Source of the DNA: a virus
Strand: one strand, 5' to 3'
IMG/VR virus record: IMGVR_UViG_3300044636_000739
Coordinates: 1-27,746 of that record
DNA: 27,746 bases
Below are positions 15,101 to 22,519 of this stretch, in pieces. The notes under the pieces are model-generated. The model was given only the letters and a program-made list of their open reading frames with translations, was not told the origin of the DNA and searched no databases. Made by a program: the position numbers and the translations under genes. The first letter of the stretch is position 1. The number at the start of each line of letters is the position of its first letter.

Positions 15101-18100
15101 TCAGACGGCAGGCGTCGAGAACACGGACGTTGGCGGCTCCGGGGGGACTGTTCAGGTGACGGCGAACGATGACCGATACGGCTTCTCGAATAGATTCATG
15201 GCGGAGTGCAAAGGGGCGTGGAGTAATTACTTCCCGAGGCACGGCGTCGCCTCAAGCGAATCCGGCACGCTGACTTTTGGAATGAGGCCACACGAGTACG
15301 GATCTTTTGCCGGGTGGACGGTCCCTCAGGAATACTCCGGGTTTTCCGCTGTCGCAGAAGGAGGCGTCGGCCTCAAGTCAGGCGACACGGCGTGGAGGCT
15401 CCCGGTCGCGTTCTCGCAGCCGCCGGCGAGAATCAATCCGTTCACTCCGACTGTTACGTCCTCTGGGTCGGGGTATACCGAGCCGGCAAAGGCGTCGCTC
15501 TCTCCGGCGTCTGCGACGTCGGCTGCGAGTGTCACTTGCAGCATCAACGGGAAGGTCATCGCCGTCGGCGTTATTGAAGGAGGCAGCGGGTACAAAACGG
15601 CGCCTCAAGTCTCGTTTTCCAACGGAGGGGCACAAGCAACCGCCACAATTGAAGGGCCGGTGTCTAAAGTCACAGTCACAGGTGGCGGTGGCGATTATGC
15701 GGTGCCTCCGACGGTCGTCTTCTCTGACCCCGGAATACCAGCCAAGGCGACAGCCGCGATTTCTGGAGGCATCGCGGAGGTGAGGATGACCGCCACAGGC
15801 AGTGGCTATTTTTCGGCGCCTCAGGTTGAGGTGGACGGCGACGGCAGCGGCGCTGTTGTCACGGCGACGATCAGCGGAGGCGGAAAGGTAGACAGATTGC
15901 TTCTGACGTCTCGCGGAAGCAAGTACACGTCCAGCCCGACTGTGTCCATAACTGGCGGGGGCGGCAGTGACGCAGCGGCAGCCGCAACAGTTGACCTCGA
16001 CGAGGAAAGCGACACATACGGGCAAGTCATAAACTTGACGCTTACCTCGCGAGGGAATGGCTACACTTCTGCGCCAGAGGTTTCCATCACGGGGTCACAA
16101 GACCCCGGCGGCGAGCCAGCAACCGCAACGGCGACAGTAAAAGCAGACGGAGTCGTGACAGGCTTTTCTGTCGTCAGCGGAGGCAGCGGATACACAACTC
16201 CTCCAGCGATTCGAGTTGGAGGAGGCGCCGCCGGTGTTGCAAGGCTTTCTGGATATGTTTCTGACGTGACGATAGTCAGGGGTGGCAAATACAGGTCTGC
16301 CCCAACTTTTTCTTTCGAGACGAAGAAGGAGGTCTCCTCGCTGACGCTCACTTCTGGAGGGAGCGGATACTCAGTGCCTCCGTCCGTGGAAATACTTGGC
16401 GGATACGGCGCGGGCGCTGCGGCTGTCGCTGTTCTTGCGTCCACGCTTTCAAATGCCACAGTGACAGTCACTAAGGGTGGCTCTGGGTACACGTCTGCAC
16501 CACGCGTGACTTTGTCTGGCGGCAGCGGCGAGTTTGCAACCGCGACGTGCAGCGTCAGCGGAGGGGTTGTGACGTCCGTAACCATTCAGTCCCCCGGCGG
16601 CGGATTTCTTTCCGCCCCGACCGTCACTTTTTCAGGCGGCGGTGGTTCTGGCGCTGAGGCCAAGGTTGGCCTGCCGGTGTCGAAGATTCTGTTGTCCGAC
16701 TCTGGGTACGGATACGAAAAGTCCCCGAGGGTTTTCTTTTTTGGGGGCGGCGGAACTGGCGTCGCTGCCACAACGCAGATCTCTCAAGCCCCCGGCAGTG
16801 GAGGGTCTGGAACAACTGAGATCGATGGTTCTGTGGTGTTTGTGTCTGTCACGAACGAGGGAAGCGGCCTGACATCTCGCCCCTCAGTCACCGTGCCCGG
16901 AAACGCTAAGCTTCAGGCTTACGTGTGCGGGACGTTGACGCAGCCAACGGTGACGAACCCCGGATCAAACTACTCAAGCAACGACCTGTTACGATATGGG
17001 CCAACGGGTCTGGAGTATGACAAGGATGGGAAATACAAGGGCCCCGCCGCGACCGTTCTGGGGACTAGGCTGGACTCGCCGCTCGGCGGAGCTGGAGCTT
17101 ACTACAGTTCAGGGTACTGGTTTGATGGCTCTTGGGGGGGTGGCGGGATTACTTCTGTCTCAGTGTATCGATCGCCGCTTCGGCTGACACAAGGCAATCG
17201 CCTGCCGAGGACCGGGTCTCCAATAACAGGAGCCGATTCGATCGCCGGCACGTATGCCACTCCGCCGCTAATCGTTCCGATCGACTCGTTTGCTGTTGCC
17301 CCAAGGACAACGATGCGGCTTCGGTCGCTTGCCATGTCAAAAACGGCAACGTCTATCTCGCTTTCTAACCCAACGAGCGATTCTGAAAAGCATCTGCTTT
17401 ATTCGACTCATCACCGTGGTGTTGTGTGTGGCTCTGGGAAGTCTGCGACTGCATGCGCCGTTCAAGGCCTTTTGATTGTCAAGGGCGATCTTCAATCTGG
17501 ATCTAAGATCAGGTTTTATAGTTTGGTCTCGCCGTTCTTGCACGCAAGATACTCCAAAGCGCCTTCAGTGAAGATCAGGAGCGTCAGCGGGACGGGCGCG
17601 AAGGCGCAACTCTCCATAGACGCCAACGGGGTCGTGGAGTCTGCGTCCGGAATGACAATTACGCAGTCTGGAAGCGGCTACCTGAACGTCGACGGGCTTG
17701 AGTTTGATCAGGGAGAGAGACTGGTGGATGAGCCATCGGCAACCGCCACAGTCGATGCGTCCGGAAGTGTGACCTCAATATCGATCCAGAGCGGCGGAGG
17801 TGGTTTTTACAAGCCGCCGAGGGTCGTGATTCACGGCGGAGGAGGGACAGGCGCCGAGGCTGTTGCGACTCTTGTGGCCGATCCGCAGGGTGGAAACGCG
17901 GTCGTTTACGCAGTTGGGTCAGTGGGAGTCGTGAGTGGAGGGTCCGGTTATTCGACTTCCAATCCTCCGTCAGTCTCGTTTGTTCACTCGACAGAAGATG
18001 AGTCAATCTTCGACCCCCGGTGCGTGGCAACTCCAACTCAGGAGGCAGCCGAGACGTACTTCATTTACGGCGACGACAGCGGCACGGGGATCGCCTTTTA

Positions 18101-18812
18101 CTCTGGCTACGATCCGTCCTCGTATGAGTCTGGATTGAAATATTGGCAGGGCTCTGTGCTACTGCCGCGATTCGGCCAGTACCTGTCTTCTTTGACTGGC
18201 TACGAAAGGTTTGTTGTCCTGTCTGCACTTCCTATTCCCGGCTTGGTGGACGACGTCTTTTCTAAATTTCAGATTCAATACTGCGGCTTCGGCTTGCGTC
18301 AAGAAAATTACGGAGGATTGAGAATGGCCGGCAACAGTTACGCGACGGAACTTGGGGAGAATACTTACGGCTGGCAGAGCCCCAGCTCAATAATGTACCC
18401 GGCCGCAACGAGCCCCTTTTACTACTGGCCTCTCATATCGTCGCAGTCGGCAAAGACATGCTCGATCGACACATCGTTCCCCCCCGTGGCGATGATTTCG
18501 GACGTCTCCGCTGCGTACCAATTTCAACGCGGAGCCCACATAAACAACTGCGACCTATCCGGAAACCCGCTCGTCGTTCCGTTTTTCGATGACGGTCAGG
18601 TGACAGGAGTTGATTCGTATCGATACAGCAACGAGGGGGGCGCTTGTTTTTTGGCTGGAGTGCCCGTGCCCACCTCGTGCAGTGTTTCGGGGGTCGGGAC
18701 TGGGGCAGAAATAAGCATCTCTTCCATAAAGGCCCACGCCGAGGCAAGCGTTTCTCAGTCGGTGTATGGGCAGGTGGCTTCTCACGTAATCATCATTCCG
18801 AAATTTGACTGA
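12156..18812 (+). CDS. Giant tail fibre/adhesin with RCC1-like and GSGY repeats
   Basis: This 2218-aa protein starts at ATG 12156, 2 bases after the previous stop. The frame is open earlier, but the Cys-rich start MPCDDCGCNS with coupling to the upstream gene is preferred. Residues about 75-150 contain two RCC1-like units (DKLWAWGDNRWGQLGDGS and GSLWGWGKCNAGQLGLGG). Further degenerate units occur near 545 and 740. Three blocks of 'GSGY.S.P.V.. GGGGSGA.A' repeats lie at about 267-353, 1101-1545 and 1801-1943. The C-terminal 270 residues are non-repetitive and Tyr/Ser/Phe-rich, a good candidate for the receptor-binding end. Being the last and longest gene of the tail module, it is most likely the host-recognition fibre. 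No peptidase or hydrolase motif was recognised. Confidence 0.8.
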   Translation: MPCDDCGCNSYVGVGNNESGQAAPRSEVRHCIFGNVVAEGRRYFPDYYIENPNLSDGFCGERRWKRVFTGDEGGIGCTFAIDMEDKLWAWGDNRWGQLGDGSYLAKGNPVQIGSDTWKFIYTTGGSTLGIKTDGSLWGWGKCNAGQLGLGGILPTNATRFRKIGPGNLGYGWEDNTDYFNAPAARAVLSSGIDSVGPIKGHYNENNNTANKPDFNRAPTASVVYNIVRPDITPNIYKAGSGAEFVCLIDGAVQSSSSKYTNLRPLITNGGSGYASAPDVSFEGGGGRGAMAKATVSGGSVVSLEITSGGSEYQTPPTVVFSGGGGSGASATVEIAGPMLEVQVKSPGSGYTCDLPPVQGMGSLGPLPYPQWYTDYFYGDFEEARTYGVSNHYTFDIYPRYYKTIKVNFQASPEDKISYPEKKPEYIYARARLKPAPISSIVPYFGGSVYCRVNVSQELPNGFDANSPAYIKPDIAIEDYDVYGEGFNRATAEVTSYTIDQNGMNITGIAITNPGSGYIFAPDVVIGPPNKPRLVDSGSWTHVSVSKEGAGVGIKSDASIWVWGARPNRDETDGSDTYKEPLYSPTPLGRGLRLYASVNAPPATPFTTSDPQYNKYDSRAVVPFWRKEWDAGEVEITSAQGWGYTSVPTLSPTEGGKWTSVPNPDVGVPAQVAKVSPSGSGNNTLSRLGRTPDETQFEYWPGGNNYADRISGTEVWEAQWSGFRAELSGPSGGVKCYADGFARYVIDSGGSLWIIKKSLPQQARTGPDIRKTLWNTETYFYPGGYQCFVASLSSDEKIGTEDRGGFLNPEPYPNIFDLPTHGDLRKEGSHVIPKTGLVITATQGSEYYDYINDYSNYSPPKAWLRAEVEHVFRTSFKSTEEPEFMTGSCGDWTPYWGYLTGDAVNTKVLVTGPGNGKYDWTVSRTTRLADITKKSFSHEKIASVSLHPEVVWGGKLYSATTVSLSGYVPSDSHLFEPYSTLDVQTAGVENTDVGGSGGTVQVTANDDRYGFSNRFMAECKGAWSNYFPRHGVASSESGTLTFGMRPHEYGSFAGWTVPQEYSGFSAVAEGGVGLKSGDTAWRLPVAFSQPPARINPFTPTVTSSGSGYTEPAKASLSPASATSAASVTCSINGKVIAVGVIEGGSGYKTAPQVSFSNGGAQATATIEGPVSKVTVTGGGGDYAVPPTVVFSDPGIPAKATAAISGGIAEVRMTATGSGYFSAPQVEVDGDGSGAVVTATISGGGKVDRLLLTSRGSKYTSSPTVSITGGGGSDAAAAATVDLDEESDTYGQVINLTLTSRGNGYTSAPEVSITGSQDPGGEPATATATVKADGVVTGFSVVSGGSGYTTPPAIRVGGGAAGVARLSGYVSDVTIVRGGKYRSAPTFSFETKKEVSSLTLTSGGSGYSVPPSVEILGGYGAGAAAVAVLASTLSNATVTVTKGGSGYTSAPRVTLSGGSGEFATATCSVSGGVVTSVTIQSPGGGFLSAPTVTFSGGGGSGAEAKVGLPVSKILLSDSGYGYEKSPRVFFFGGGGTGVAATTQISQAPGSGGSGTTEIDGSVVFVSVTNEGSGLTSRPSVTVPGNAKLQAYVCGTLTQPTVTNPGSNYSSNDLLRYGPTGLEYDKDGKYKGPAATVLGTRLDSPLGGAGAYYSSGYWFDGSWGGGGITSVSVYRSPLRLTQGNRLPRTGSPITGADSIAGTYATPPLIVPIDSFAVAPRTTMRLRSLAMSKTATSISLSNPTSDSEKHLLYSTHHRGVVCGSGKSATACAVQGLLIVKGDLQSGSKIRFYSLVSPFLHARYSKAPSVKIRSVSGTGAKAQLSIDANGVVESASGMTITQSGSGYLNVDGLEFDQGERLVDEPSATATVDASGSVTSISIQSGGGGFYKPPRVVIHGGGGTGAEAVATLVADPQGGNAVVYAVGSVGVVSGGSGYSTSNPPSVSFVHSTEDESIFDPRCVATPTQEAAETYFIYGDDSGTGIAFYSGYDPSSYESGLKYWQGSVLLPRFGQYLSSLTGYERFVVLSALPIPGLVDDVFSKFQIQYCGFGLRQENYGGLRMAGNSYATELGENTYGWQSPSSIMYPAATSPFYYWPLISSQSAKTCSIDTSFPPVAMISDVSAAYQFQRGAHINNCDLSGNPLVVPFFDDGQVTGVDSYRYSNEGGACFLAGVPVPTSCSVSGVGTGAEISISSIKAHAEASVSQSVYGQVASHVIIIPKFD
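12956..17985 (+). repeat. Gly-Ser-Gly-Tyr protein repeats within the fibre gene
   Basis: At least fifteen imperfect units share the pattern 'xSGGSGYTSAPxVxxSGGGGSGAxATAxVSGGxVxxVxI' with a usual period of roughly 30-40 residues. They fall in three clusters: about 12956-13215, 15460-16790 and 17560-17985. Some units lose the Tyr (GGGGDYAVPP, GSKYTSSP, PGGGFLSAP). The units are diverged at DNA level, so this is an old expansion. I expect beta-solenoid or beta-sandwich spacers of the kind found in long phage fibres. Confidence 0.8.
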
Positions 18813-18816
18813 TGCT

Positions 18817-19086
18817 ATGGACGACCACCACTTCCAAATCGATCACCAGAAATGGCTCTGGCGGTACTCGCCGCTGAAGGGGGCTGCGGCAGGATGGACA
18901 GAATGGGACAAGCGAAAGGTTTTGATCGACCGGAAGCTCAAGGGTAGGGTGCGGCTGGAGACGGAGATCCACGAGGGGATCCACGCCTGCCTCGGCAAGA
19001 CAATCTCCGAGGAGAGCGTGACGCAGGCCGCCAGCGATCTGGCGAAGATTCTCTGGGCACTTGGGTACAGGATTCAGAAGCCATGA
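18817..19086 (+). CDS. Small HExxH-containing protein, putative zinc metallopeptidase-like
   Basis: This 89-aa protein starts at ATG 18817, 4 bases after the fibre stop. An in-frame TTG lies at 18805 but would overlap the fibre gene. It has two parts. An N-terminal part DRKLKGRVRLETEIHEGIHA contains the HEGIH sequence, which fits the HExxH zinc-binding pattern of gluzincin-type peptidases. A C-terminal helix follows (VTQAASDLAKILWALGYRIQ). Small phage proteins with 'E..HE..HA....L' followed by 'A.DL...LW.LG' are common in siphophages; their substrate is not known to me. The protein is too short for a full peptidase fold, so enzyme activity is uncertain. Confidence 0.6.
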   Translation: MDDHHFQIDHQKWLWRYSPLKGAAAGWTEWDKRKVLIDRKLKGRVRLETEIHEGIHACLGKTISEESVTQAASDLAKILWALGYRIQKP

Positions 19087-19331
19087 GTAAGTTTGAGATC
19101 CTCGTGAAGCAGTTGATCGAGAACGACAGCCGGAAGGCCTCGCGGTCTTGGTACGACAGGCTGCCGGCACCCGGACGTGTCGAGATCGACGCAATCAAGA
19201 AGAGGTTCGCGGCCGGCGAGTTCGGCCGCACGAGCAAGAGAGCGATGGCGAGGGCTATCGTCACGGCCGCGAAGGAACGCGGCTGGCACTGCACGGAAAG
19301 CGGGGTTCGTGAATGGCTCGCGAAAAACTAG
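19083..19331 (+). CDS. Small basic protein, putative HTH/DNA-binding
   Basis: This 82-aa protein overlaps the previous stop (ATGA). It is predicted helical: FEILVKQLIEND, SWYDRLPAPGRVEIDAIKKR, a linker AAGEFGRTSKRAMARAIVTA and a final RGWHCTESGVREWLAKN. The last two segments look like a helix-turn-helix in which AKERG..CTESGVREWL would be the recognition part. The protein is basic and rich in Arg/Lys. I do not know its family with certainty. It overlaps the phosphoesterase start by 19 bases, implying co-translation, and could be an accessory DNA-binding partner. Confidence 0.6.
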   Translation: MSKFEILVKQLIENDSRKASRSWYDRLPAPGRVEIDAIKKRFAAGEFGRTSKRAMARAIVTAAKERGWHCTESGVREWLAKN

Positions 19332-20452
19332 CCGACCACGTCGAGCGGATCGTCGAGGCCGACATCGAGACCGAGAAGCTCCGGGCCCAGCTTGTGGCTC
19401 TCAAGAGGAGCTACAAGGCGGCTCTCGTCGCGATCGACAACGAGCGGAAGAAGTCTCACTCGCTCGCCGCCCTCGCCGGGATCGAGGCCTCGAAGAAGCC
19501 TCCCAAGAGACGCAAGAAGGCCAGAGGCGAGGCCACGGCCGTCGTGCTTCTCTCAGACTGGCACGTCGAGGAGCGAGTCCCCGGCGAGACCATCGGGTGG
19601 AAAAACAACTTCGACCTGAGGATCGCCGACCAGCGTCTGGCGGAGCTATCTGATCGGATCGAGACGCTCATCCATCACGAGCGGCACCTCGCAAAGATCG
19701 ACAGAATCGTCATCGCGGCCCTCGGCGACTTTATTTCAAACATCATTCACGACGACACAGCGGAACTGGCTCAGCTTGCCCCTCTCGCCGCTACACGCTG
19801 GGCCGGCGAGAGACTCAGGTCGATCATCGACCGGGCCGCGAGACTTGCCGACGAGGTAATCGTCGTCACCGCCGTCGGCAACCACGGCCGAAGTGTGATG
19901 AAGCCCCGGATCGGCACGGAACACGACCACAGTTTCGAGCAGAATCTCTACCTGATGATGGCGGCGTCTGAGAAGAACGACAACGTCGTGTGGCAAGTTG
20001 GGGAAGGCTACCTGAATGTCGTCGATTTGGACGGCTACAGGATCGCCTGCCACCACGGCCACGGGATCACGGGGAATATCCACGTCGGCGCGACTCGTGC
20101 GATCGCCCAGTGGCAGAGGTCGACTCCGGTAGACTTGCATGTCTTCGGTCACCACCATCAGTTCTCGTGGTGCCGTGGCAAATACGTGTCGAACGGAAGC
20201 CTGATCGGGTACAATGCTTACGCATTGCGGAACCGTTTCGACTACGAGGCTCCGAGCCAGTCGCTCCTCGTGGTCTCTCACGAGCGGCACGAATGCACGC
20301 GGGCAATTCCAATCTTTTGTGATCGAGATCTTCAGGAGGAGGCAGGCACATGCAAGTCACGGCAGTCGATGGTGGGCACGTCACGAGCATCGACGAGGCG
20401 AACGCGGTCATCCGAAAAATCGTCGAGGCCCGGAAAAGTACGGAAGCGGTGA
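19313..20452 (+). CDS. Calcineurin-like metallophosphoesterase
   Basis: This 379-aa protein carries the full set of metallophosphoesterase motifs in order: D82-x-H84 in LLSDWHVEE, GD at 138-139 in IAALGDF, GNH at 189-191 in VVTAVGNHGR, H247-H250 in CHHGHG, and GHHH at 279-282 in HVFGHHHQF. The enzyme would use two metal ions to cleave phosphoesters. Mre11/SbcD-like nucleases share these motifs, and phage copies are often thought to act on nucleic acid, but specificity cannot be inferred. An N-terminal coiled coil with a basic stretch (KKPPKRRKKAR, residues 61-71) could bind DNA. The last ~35 residues are Arg/Ser-rich and overlap the next gene by 103 bases, so the natural C-terminus is suspect. 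Confidence 0.85.
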   Translation: MAREKLADHVERIVEADIETEKLRAQLVALKRSYKAALVAIDNERKKSHSLAALAGIEASKKPPKRRKKARGEATAVVLLSDWHVEERVPGETIGWKNNFDLRIADQRLAELSDRIETLIHHERHLAKIDRIVIAALGDFISNIIHDDTAELAQLAPLAATRWAGERLRSIIDRAARLADEVIVVTAVGNHGRSVMKPRIGTEHDHSFEQNLYLMMAASEKNDNVVWQVGEGYLNVVDLDGYRIACHHGHGITGNIHVGATRAIAQWQRSTPVDLHVFGHHHQFSWCRGKYVSNGSLIGYNAYALRNRFDYEAPSQSLLVVSHERHECTRAIPIFCDRDLQEEAGTCKSRQSMVGTSRASTRRTRSSEKSSRPGKVRKR

Positions 20453-20952
20453 CCGTCGACGACGGAGAGCTTCAGGCCGAGCTTGATGCGGCCGTCGACA
20501 TGGGCACGGCGACGCCGATGCCGGGGATGTTCGAGATGGCCGAGGGCGACAACCCGAAGGACGTGATCGGCAGCGACAAGCTTCCTCTCCATCTCTGGCC
20601 GACGACGGCTAGTGCGATGGGCTGCATCGCTTTGCTCAACGGGGCCTTGAAGTACGGACGCTCGAACTGGAGGGCCGTGGGAGTGCGAGCATCGATCTAC
20701 GTGGACGCCTGCCAGAGGCACCTCGCGGCGTGGTTCGAGGGCGAAGAGGCCGACGAAGAGGGCGTGCCGCACCTGTCGGCGGCTCTCGCGTGCCTCGCGA
20801 TCCTCGTCGACTGTCAGGCGGCCGGAAAGCTCAAGGACGATCGGCAGTTCCCGGGAGGACACCGTGAACTGATCGACTCGCTGACGCCTCACGTGGCGAG
20901 ACTCAAGGAACTGCACTCAGGGCGGAGCCCGCAACACTATGTCAGACAGTGA
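20350..20952 (+). CDS. DUF5664 / dATP-dGTP diphosphohydrolase N-terminal-like protein
   Basis: This 200-aa protein starts at ATG 20350 after a strong GGAGGAGG-type site (about 20334-20342). Residues about 74-175 match the DUF5664 pattern: NPKDVIGSDKLPLHLWP, GALKYGRSNWR, YVDACQRHLAAWFEGEEADE and GVPHLSAALACLAILVDCQA. The KYG..NW, RH..A and HL..A signatures suggest an all-alpha NTP-pyrophosphohydrolase-like fold. The domain carries that name in the Pfam family as I recall it, and is widespread in phages. A role in trimming dNTPs fits the dCMP deaminase next door, but substrate is inference. The N-terminal 60 residues are unlike the domain. It overlaps the deaminase by 14 bases. Confidence 0.75.
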   Translation: MQVTAVDGGHVTSIDEANAVIRKIVEARKSTEAVTVDDGELQAELDAAVDMGTATPMPGMFEMAEGDNPKDVIGSDKLPLHLWPTTASAMGCIALLNGALKYGRSNWRAVGVRASIYVDACQRHLAAWFEGEEADEEGVPHLSAALACLAILVDCQAAGKLKDDRQFPGGHRELIDSLTPHVARLKELHSGRSPQHYVRQ

Positions 20953-21418
20953 AATGCTGAGGCTGGCCTGCGAGTACGCGGCCGCTCACTCCGACGACCC
21001 TCGCACGAAGAACGGCGCGATCCTCGTGGCAGGCAGGGATCGAGTCTTCGCCGCCAACACGCTCCCGCACGGCGTGCATCGAGCCCCTGAGAGGCTGGAG
21101 CCGCCGGTGAAGTACAGGTTCATCGAGCATGCCGAGAGGTCGGCCGTCTACCGCGCCGCCCAGCGAGGCGTCTCCACGGCCGGCTCGCGAGTCTACTGCC
21201 CGTGGTTCGCCTGCACGGACTGTGCGAGAGCCCTGATCGTCGCCGGCGTGTCGGAGATCGTCGGTCTCGCCGCCTTGAGAAACGCGACTCCGCATCGGTG
21301 GGAGTCCGAGATCACCCTCGCGGAACAAATGCTCCGCGAGGCCGGCGTCGGAATGCGGTGGATCGCCGACAAGGTCAACGCCAAGGTCCGATTCGACGGA
21401 CGCGACATCTACGTCTAG
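20939..21418 (+). CDS. Deoxycytidylate (dCMP) deaminase
   Basis: This 159-aa zinc-dependent cytidine deaminase-fold protein would convert dCMP to dUMP to feed dTMP synthesis. The catalytic HAE lies at residues 64-66 (IEHAERSAVYRAA). The second zinc site is C92-x-x-C95 in CPWFACTDCARALI. The N-terminal substrate-side segment has RTKNGAILVAG, matching 'K.GA.IV' of the family. The insertion and spacing fit dCMP deaminases better than tRNA deaminases, and phages commonly carry dCMP deaminase. It overlaps the DUF5664 gene and is the last plus-strand gene before the convergent integrase. Confidence 0.85.
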   Translation: MSDSEMLRLACEYAAAHSDDPRTKNGAILVAGRDRVFAANTLPHGVHRAPERLEPPVKYRFIEHAERSAVYRAAQRGVSTAGSRVYCPWFACTDCARALIVAGVSEIVGLAALRNATPHRWESEITLAEQMLREAGVGMRWIADKVNAKVRFDGRDIYV

Positions 21419-21480
21419 CCAGCCGGGGGCGAGGCGCCCGACGCCCAGCCTACCCCGTCGGAGTTGCCCCTCCGGCTGGC
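21418..21480. repeat. Inverted repeat and hairpin between convergent genes
   Basis: GCCAGCCGG (21418-21426) pairs perfectly with CCGGCTGGC (21472-21480), so the arms flank the 3' end of the integrase gene. Inside the pair, GGGCG AGG CGCCC (21427-21439) forms a tight 5-bp hairpin. No T-run follows on either strand, so this is not a classical intrinsic terminator. It could still block convergent transcripts between the deaminase and the integrase. Confidence 0.45.
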
Positions 21481-22361
21481 CTTTCTTCCTCCTCGTGCAG
21501 CTTCGGCAGCACGTCGCACGGCGACGGCCCGCTCGCGATGAAGCGGGGATCGACGTAGTAGGCCTTGGCGATCCTCGGCGACGAGTGATCAAGCAGGGCC
21601 GTGGCGTCGCCGCCACCCGCAGCGTAATGAGTCGCCGACGAGCGTCTGATCATGTGGAACTTGGTGCGGCGACTGTCGTCGAGACCAGCACGTCGCACGA
21701 TCTTCCCGAAGACGTGCCAGAGAATCGTCTTCGGACGATCCCAAGAGAAGATGCACTTCGACGGCCCCCTGCCACGGCAGAGTTGCTCGACGAGGTGTTG
21801 CGTCTCGATTGAGAGACGGTAGAGCTTGTCCCTTTTCTTGCCCTTGCGATGCTCCGCACGCACGAGCAAGACGCCGTTCGTGTAGTCAGCGACTTGCACG
21901 GCCATGATCGCTCCGATCCTCTCGGCCGTCTCCCAAAGCACGCTCACGAGAGCGCGGAAGAACAGAGACGCCGGTGCCTTGTCGACCGTGCCCGGCTCAG
22001 AGTCGGTCGCCCGGATCAGCGACTTGATCTGGTCGATCGTCCACGCCGTCGGAATCCGCTCAGGCAGAGTCGCTGGCGGCACGCACGGCTTTTGCTTGAT
22101 CAAGCCCCGGTCCCACGCGAAGCGAGCGAGACTCAGAAGCTGAGTCCTTTCCTTCTCAGCGGTGAACGCAGAACGATCGCGGGCACGCTTAGCGAGAAAC
22201 CTCGCGATTGCAAGATCAGAGAGATCATCGAGAGTCGCTCGATGCTCTAGGTACTTGTCAAAGCTGCGAAGTGTGCAGCCGTAGAGGCGGACTGTGTTCT
22301 CGCTTTTGCCGCGAAGGCGAAGCGGCGCGAATATCGACTCGAAGAACTCGGAGAGAAGCAT
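21450..22361 (-). CDS. int: Tyrosine recombinase (phage integrase)
   Basis: This 303-aa site-specific recombinase would integrate the phage genome at attB through a covalent phosphotyrosine. All catalytic residues are visible: R148 in AERIGAIM, K173 or K175 in HRKGKKRDK, H236-x-x-R239 in FHMIRRSSATHY, H259 in LLDHSS and Y268/Y269 in AKAYYVDP. Residues 1-90 form the SAM-like core-binding domain (TVRLYGCTLRSFDKYLEHR). The ATG at 22361 has AGGGGATC just upstream. A longer frame reaching 22637 contains no typical integrase sequence, so I reject it. The fold details resemble integrases abundant in Planctomycetes. Its direction, opposite to all surrounding genes, is typical of a lysogeny module. 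No attP core was identified. Confidence 0.93.
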   Translation of the reverse strand: MLLSEFFESIFAPLRLRGKSENTVRLYGCTLRSFDKYLEHRATLDDLSDLAIARFLAKRARDRSAFTAEKERTQLLSLARFAWDRGLIKQKPCVPPATLPERIPTAWTIDQIKSLIRATDSEPGTVDKAPASLFFRALVSVLWETAERIGAIMAVQVADYTNGVLLVRAEHRKGKKRDKLYRLSIETQHLVEQLCRGRGPSKCIFSWDRPKTILWHVFGKIVRRAGLDDSRRTKFHMIRRSSATHYAAGGGDATALLDHSSPRIAKAYYVDPRFIASGPSPCDVLPKLHEEEERPAGGATPTG

Positions 22362-22454
22362 GGTGTGATCCCCTGTTGGTTGGTCCCCTCTCTGCGGCCC
22401 CCGCCTTGGGATGCCACGAATGAGGGAGTGTGTCACCTCCTTGCTATCACGAAA

Positions 22455-22481
22455 CCCCCTCCAACCCCGTGCTGGAGGGGG
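22455..22481 (-). terminator. GC-rich stem-loop between the two minus-strand genes
   Basis: CCCCCTCCA (22455-22463) pairs perfectly with TGGAGGGGG (22473-22481) across a 9-base loop. Read on the minus strand it lies downstream of the 73-aa gene and upstream of the integrase, and is followed by TTTCG, a short T-run. It could end or attenuate transcription from the 73-aa gene into the integrase gene, making integrase expression conditional. The T-tract is weak, so intrinsic termination is only moderately likely. Confidence 0.5.
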
Positions 22482-22482
22482 T

Positions 22483-22503
22483 GACGACGCCGCCTGCGTC
22501 GTC
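22483..22503 (-). terminator. Second adjacent stem-loop after the 73-aa gene
   Basis: GACGACGC (22483-22490) pairs perfectly with GCGTCGTC (22496-22503) with a 5-base loop CGCCT. It directly abuts the neighbouring stem-loop, so two perfect hairpins stand in tandem within 50 bases just after the stop of the 73-aa gene on the minus strand. It has no T-run of its own. Tandem hairpins fit a transcription brake or a structured binding site near the integrase gene. Confidence 0.4.
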
Positions 22504-22519
22504 GCAATCGTCACGTCTG

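Noticed and set aside
15295-15303. AGTACGGAT inside the fibre gene as another promoter
   Set aside because: It lies far from any start codon and simply encodes EYGS in the fibre frame, so it is probably chance.
12956-17985. The GSGY repeat region as a CRISPR-like or tandem DNA repeat
   Set aside because: The repeats are protein-level only, variable in length and highly diverged at DNA level within one open reading frame.
20650-20657. AGTACGGA in the DUF5664 gene as a motif copy
   Set aside because: It encodes the conserved KYG residues of the domain and is followed by C rather than T; no gene start is nearby.
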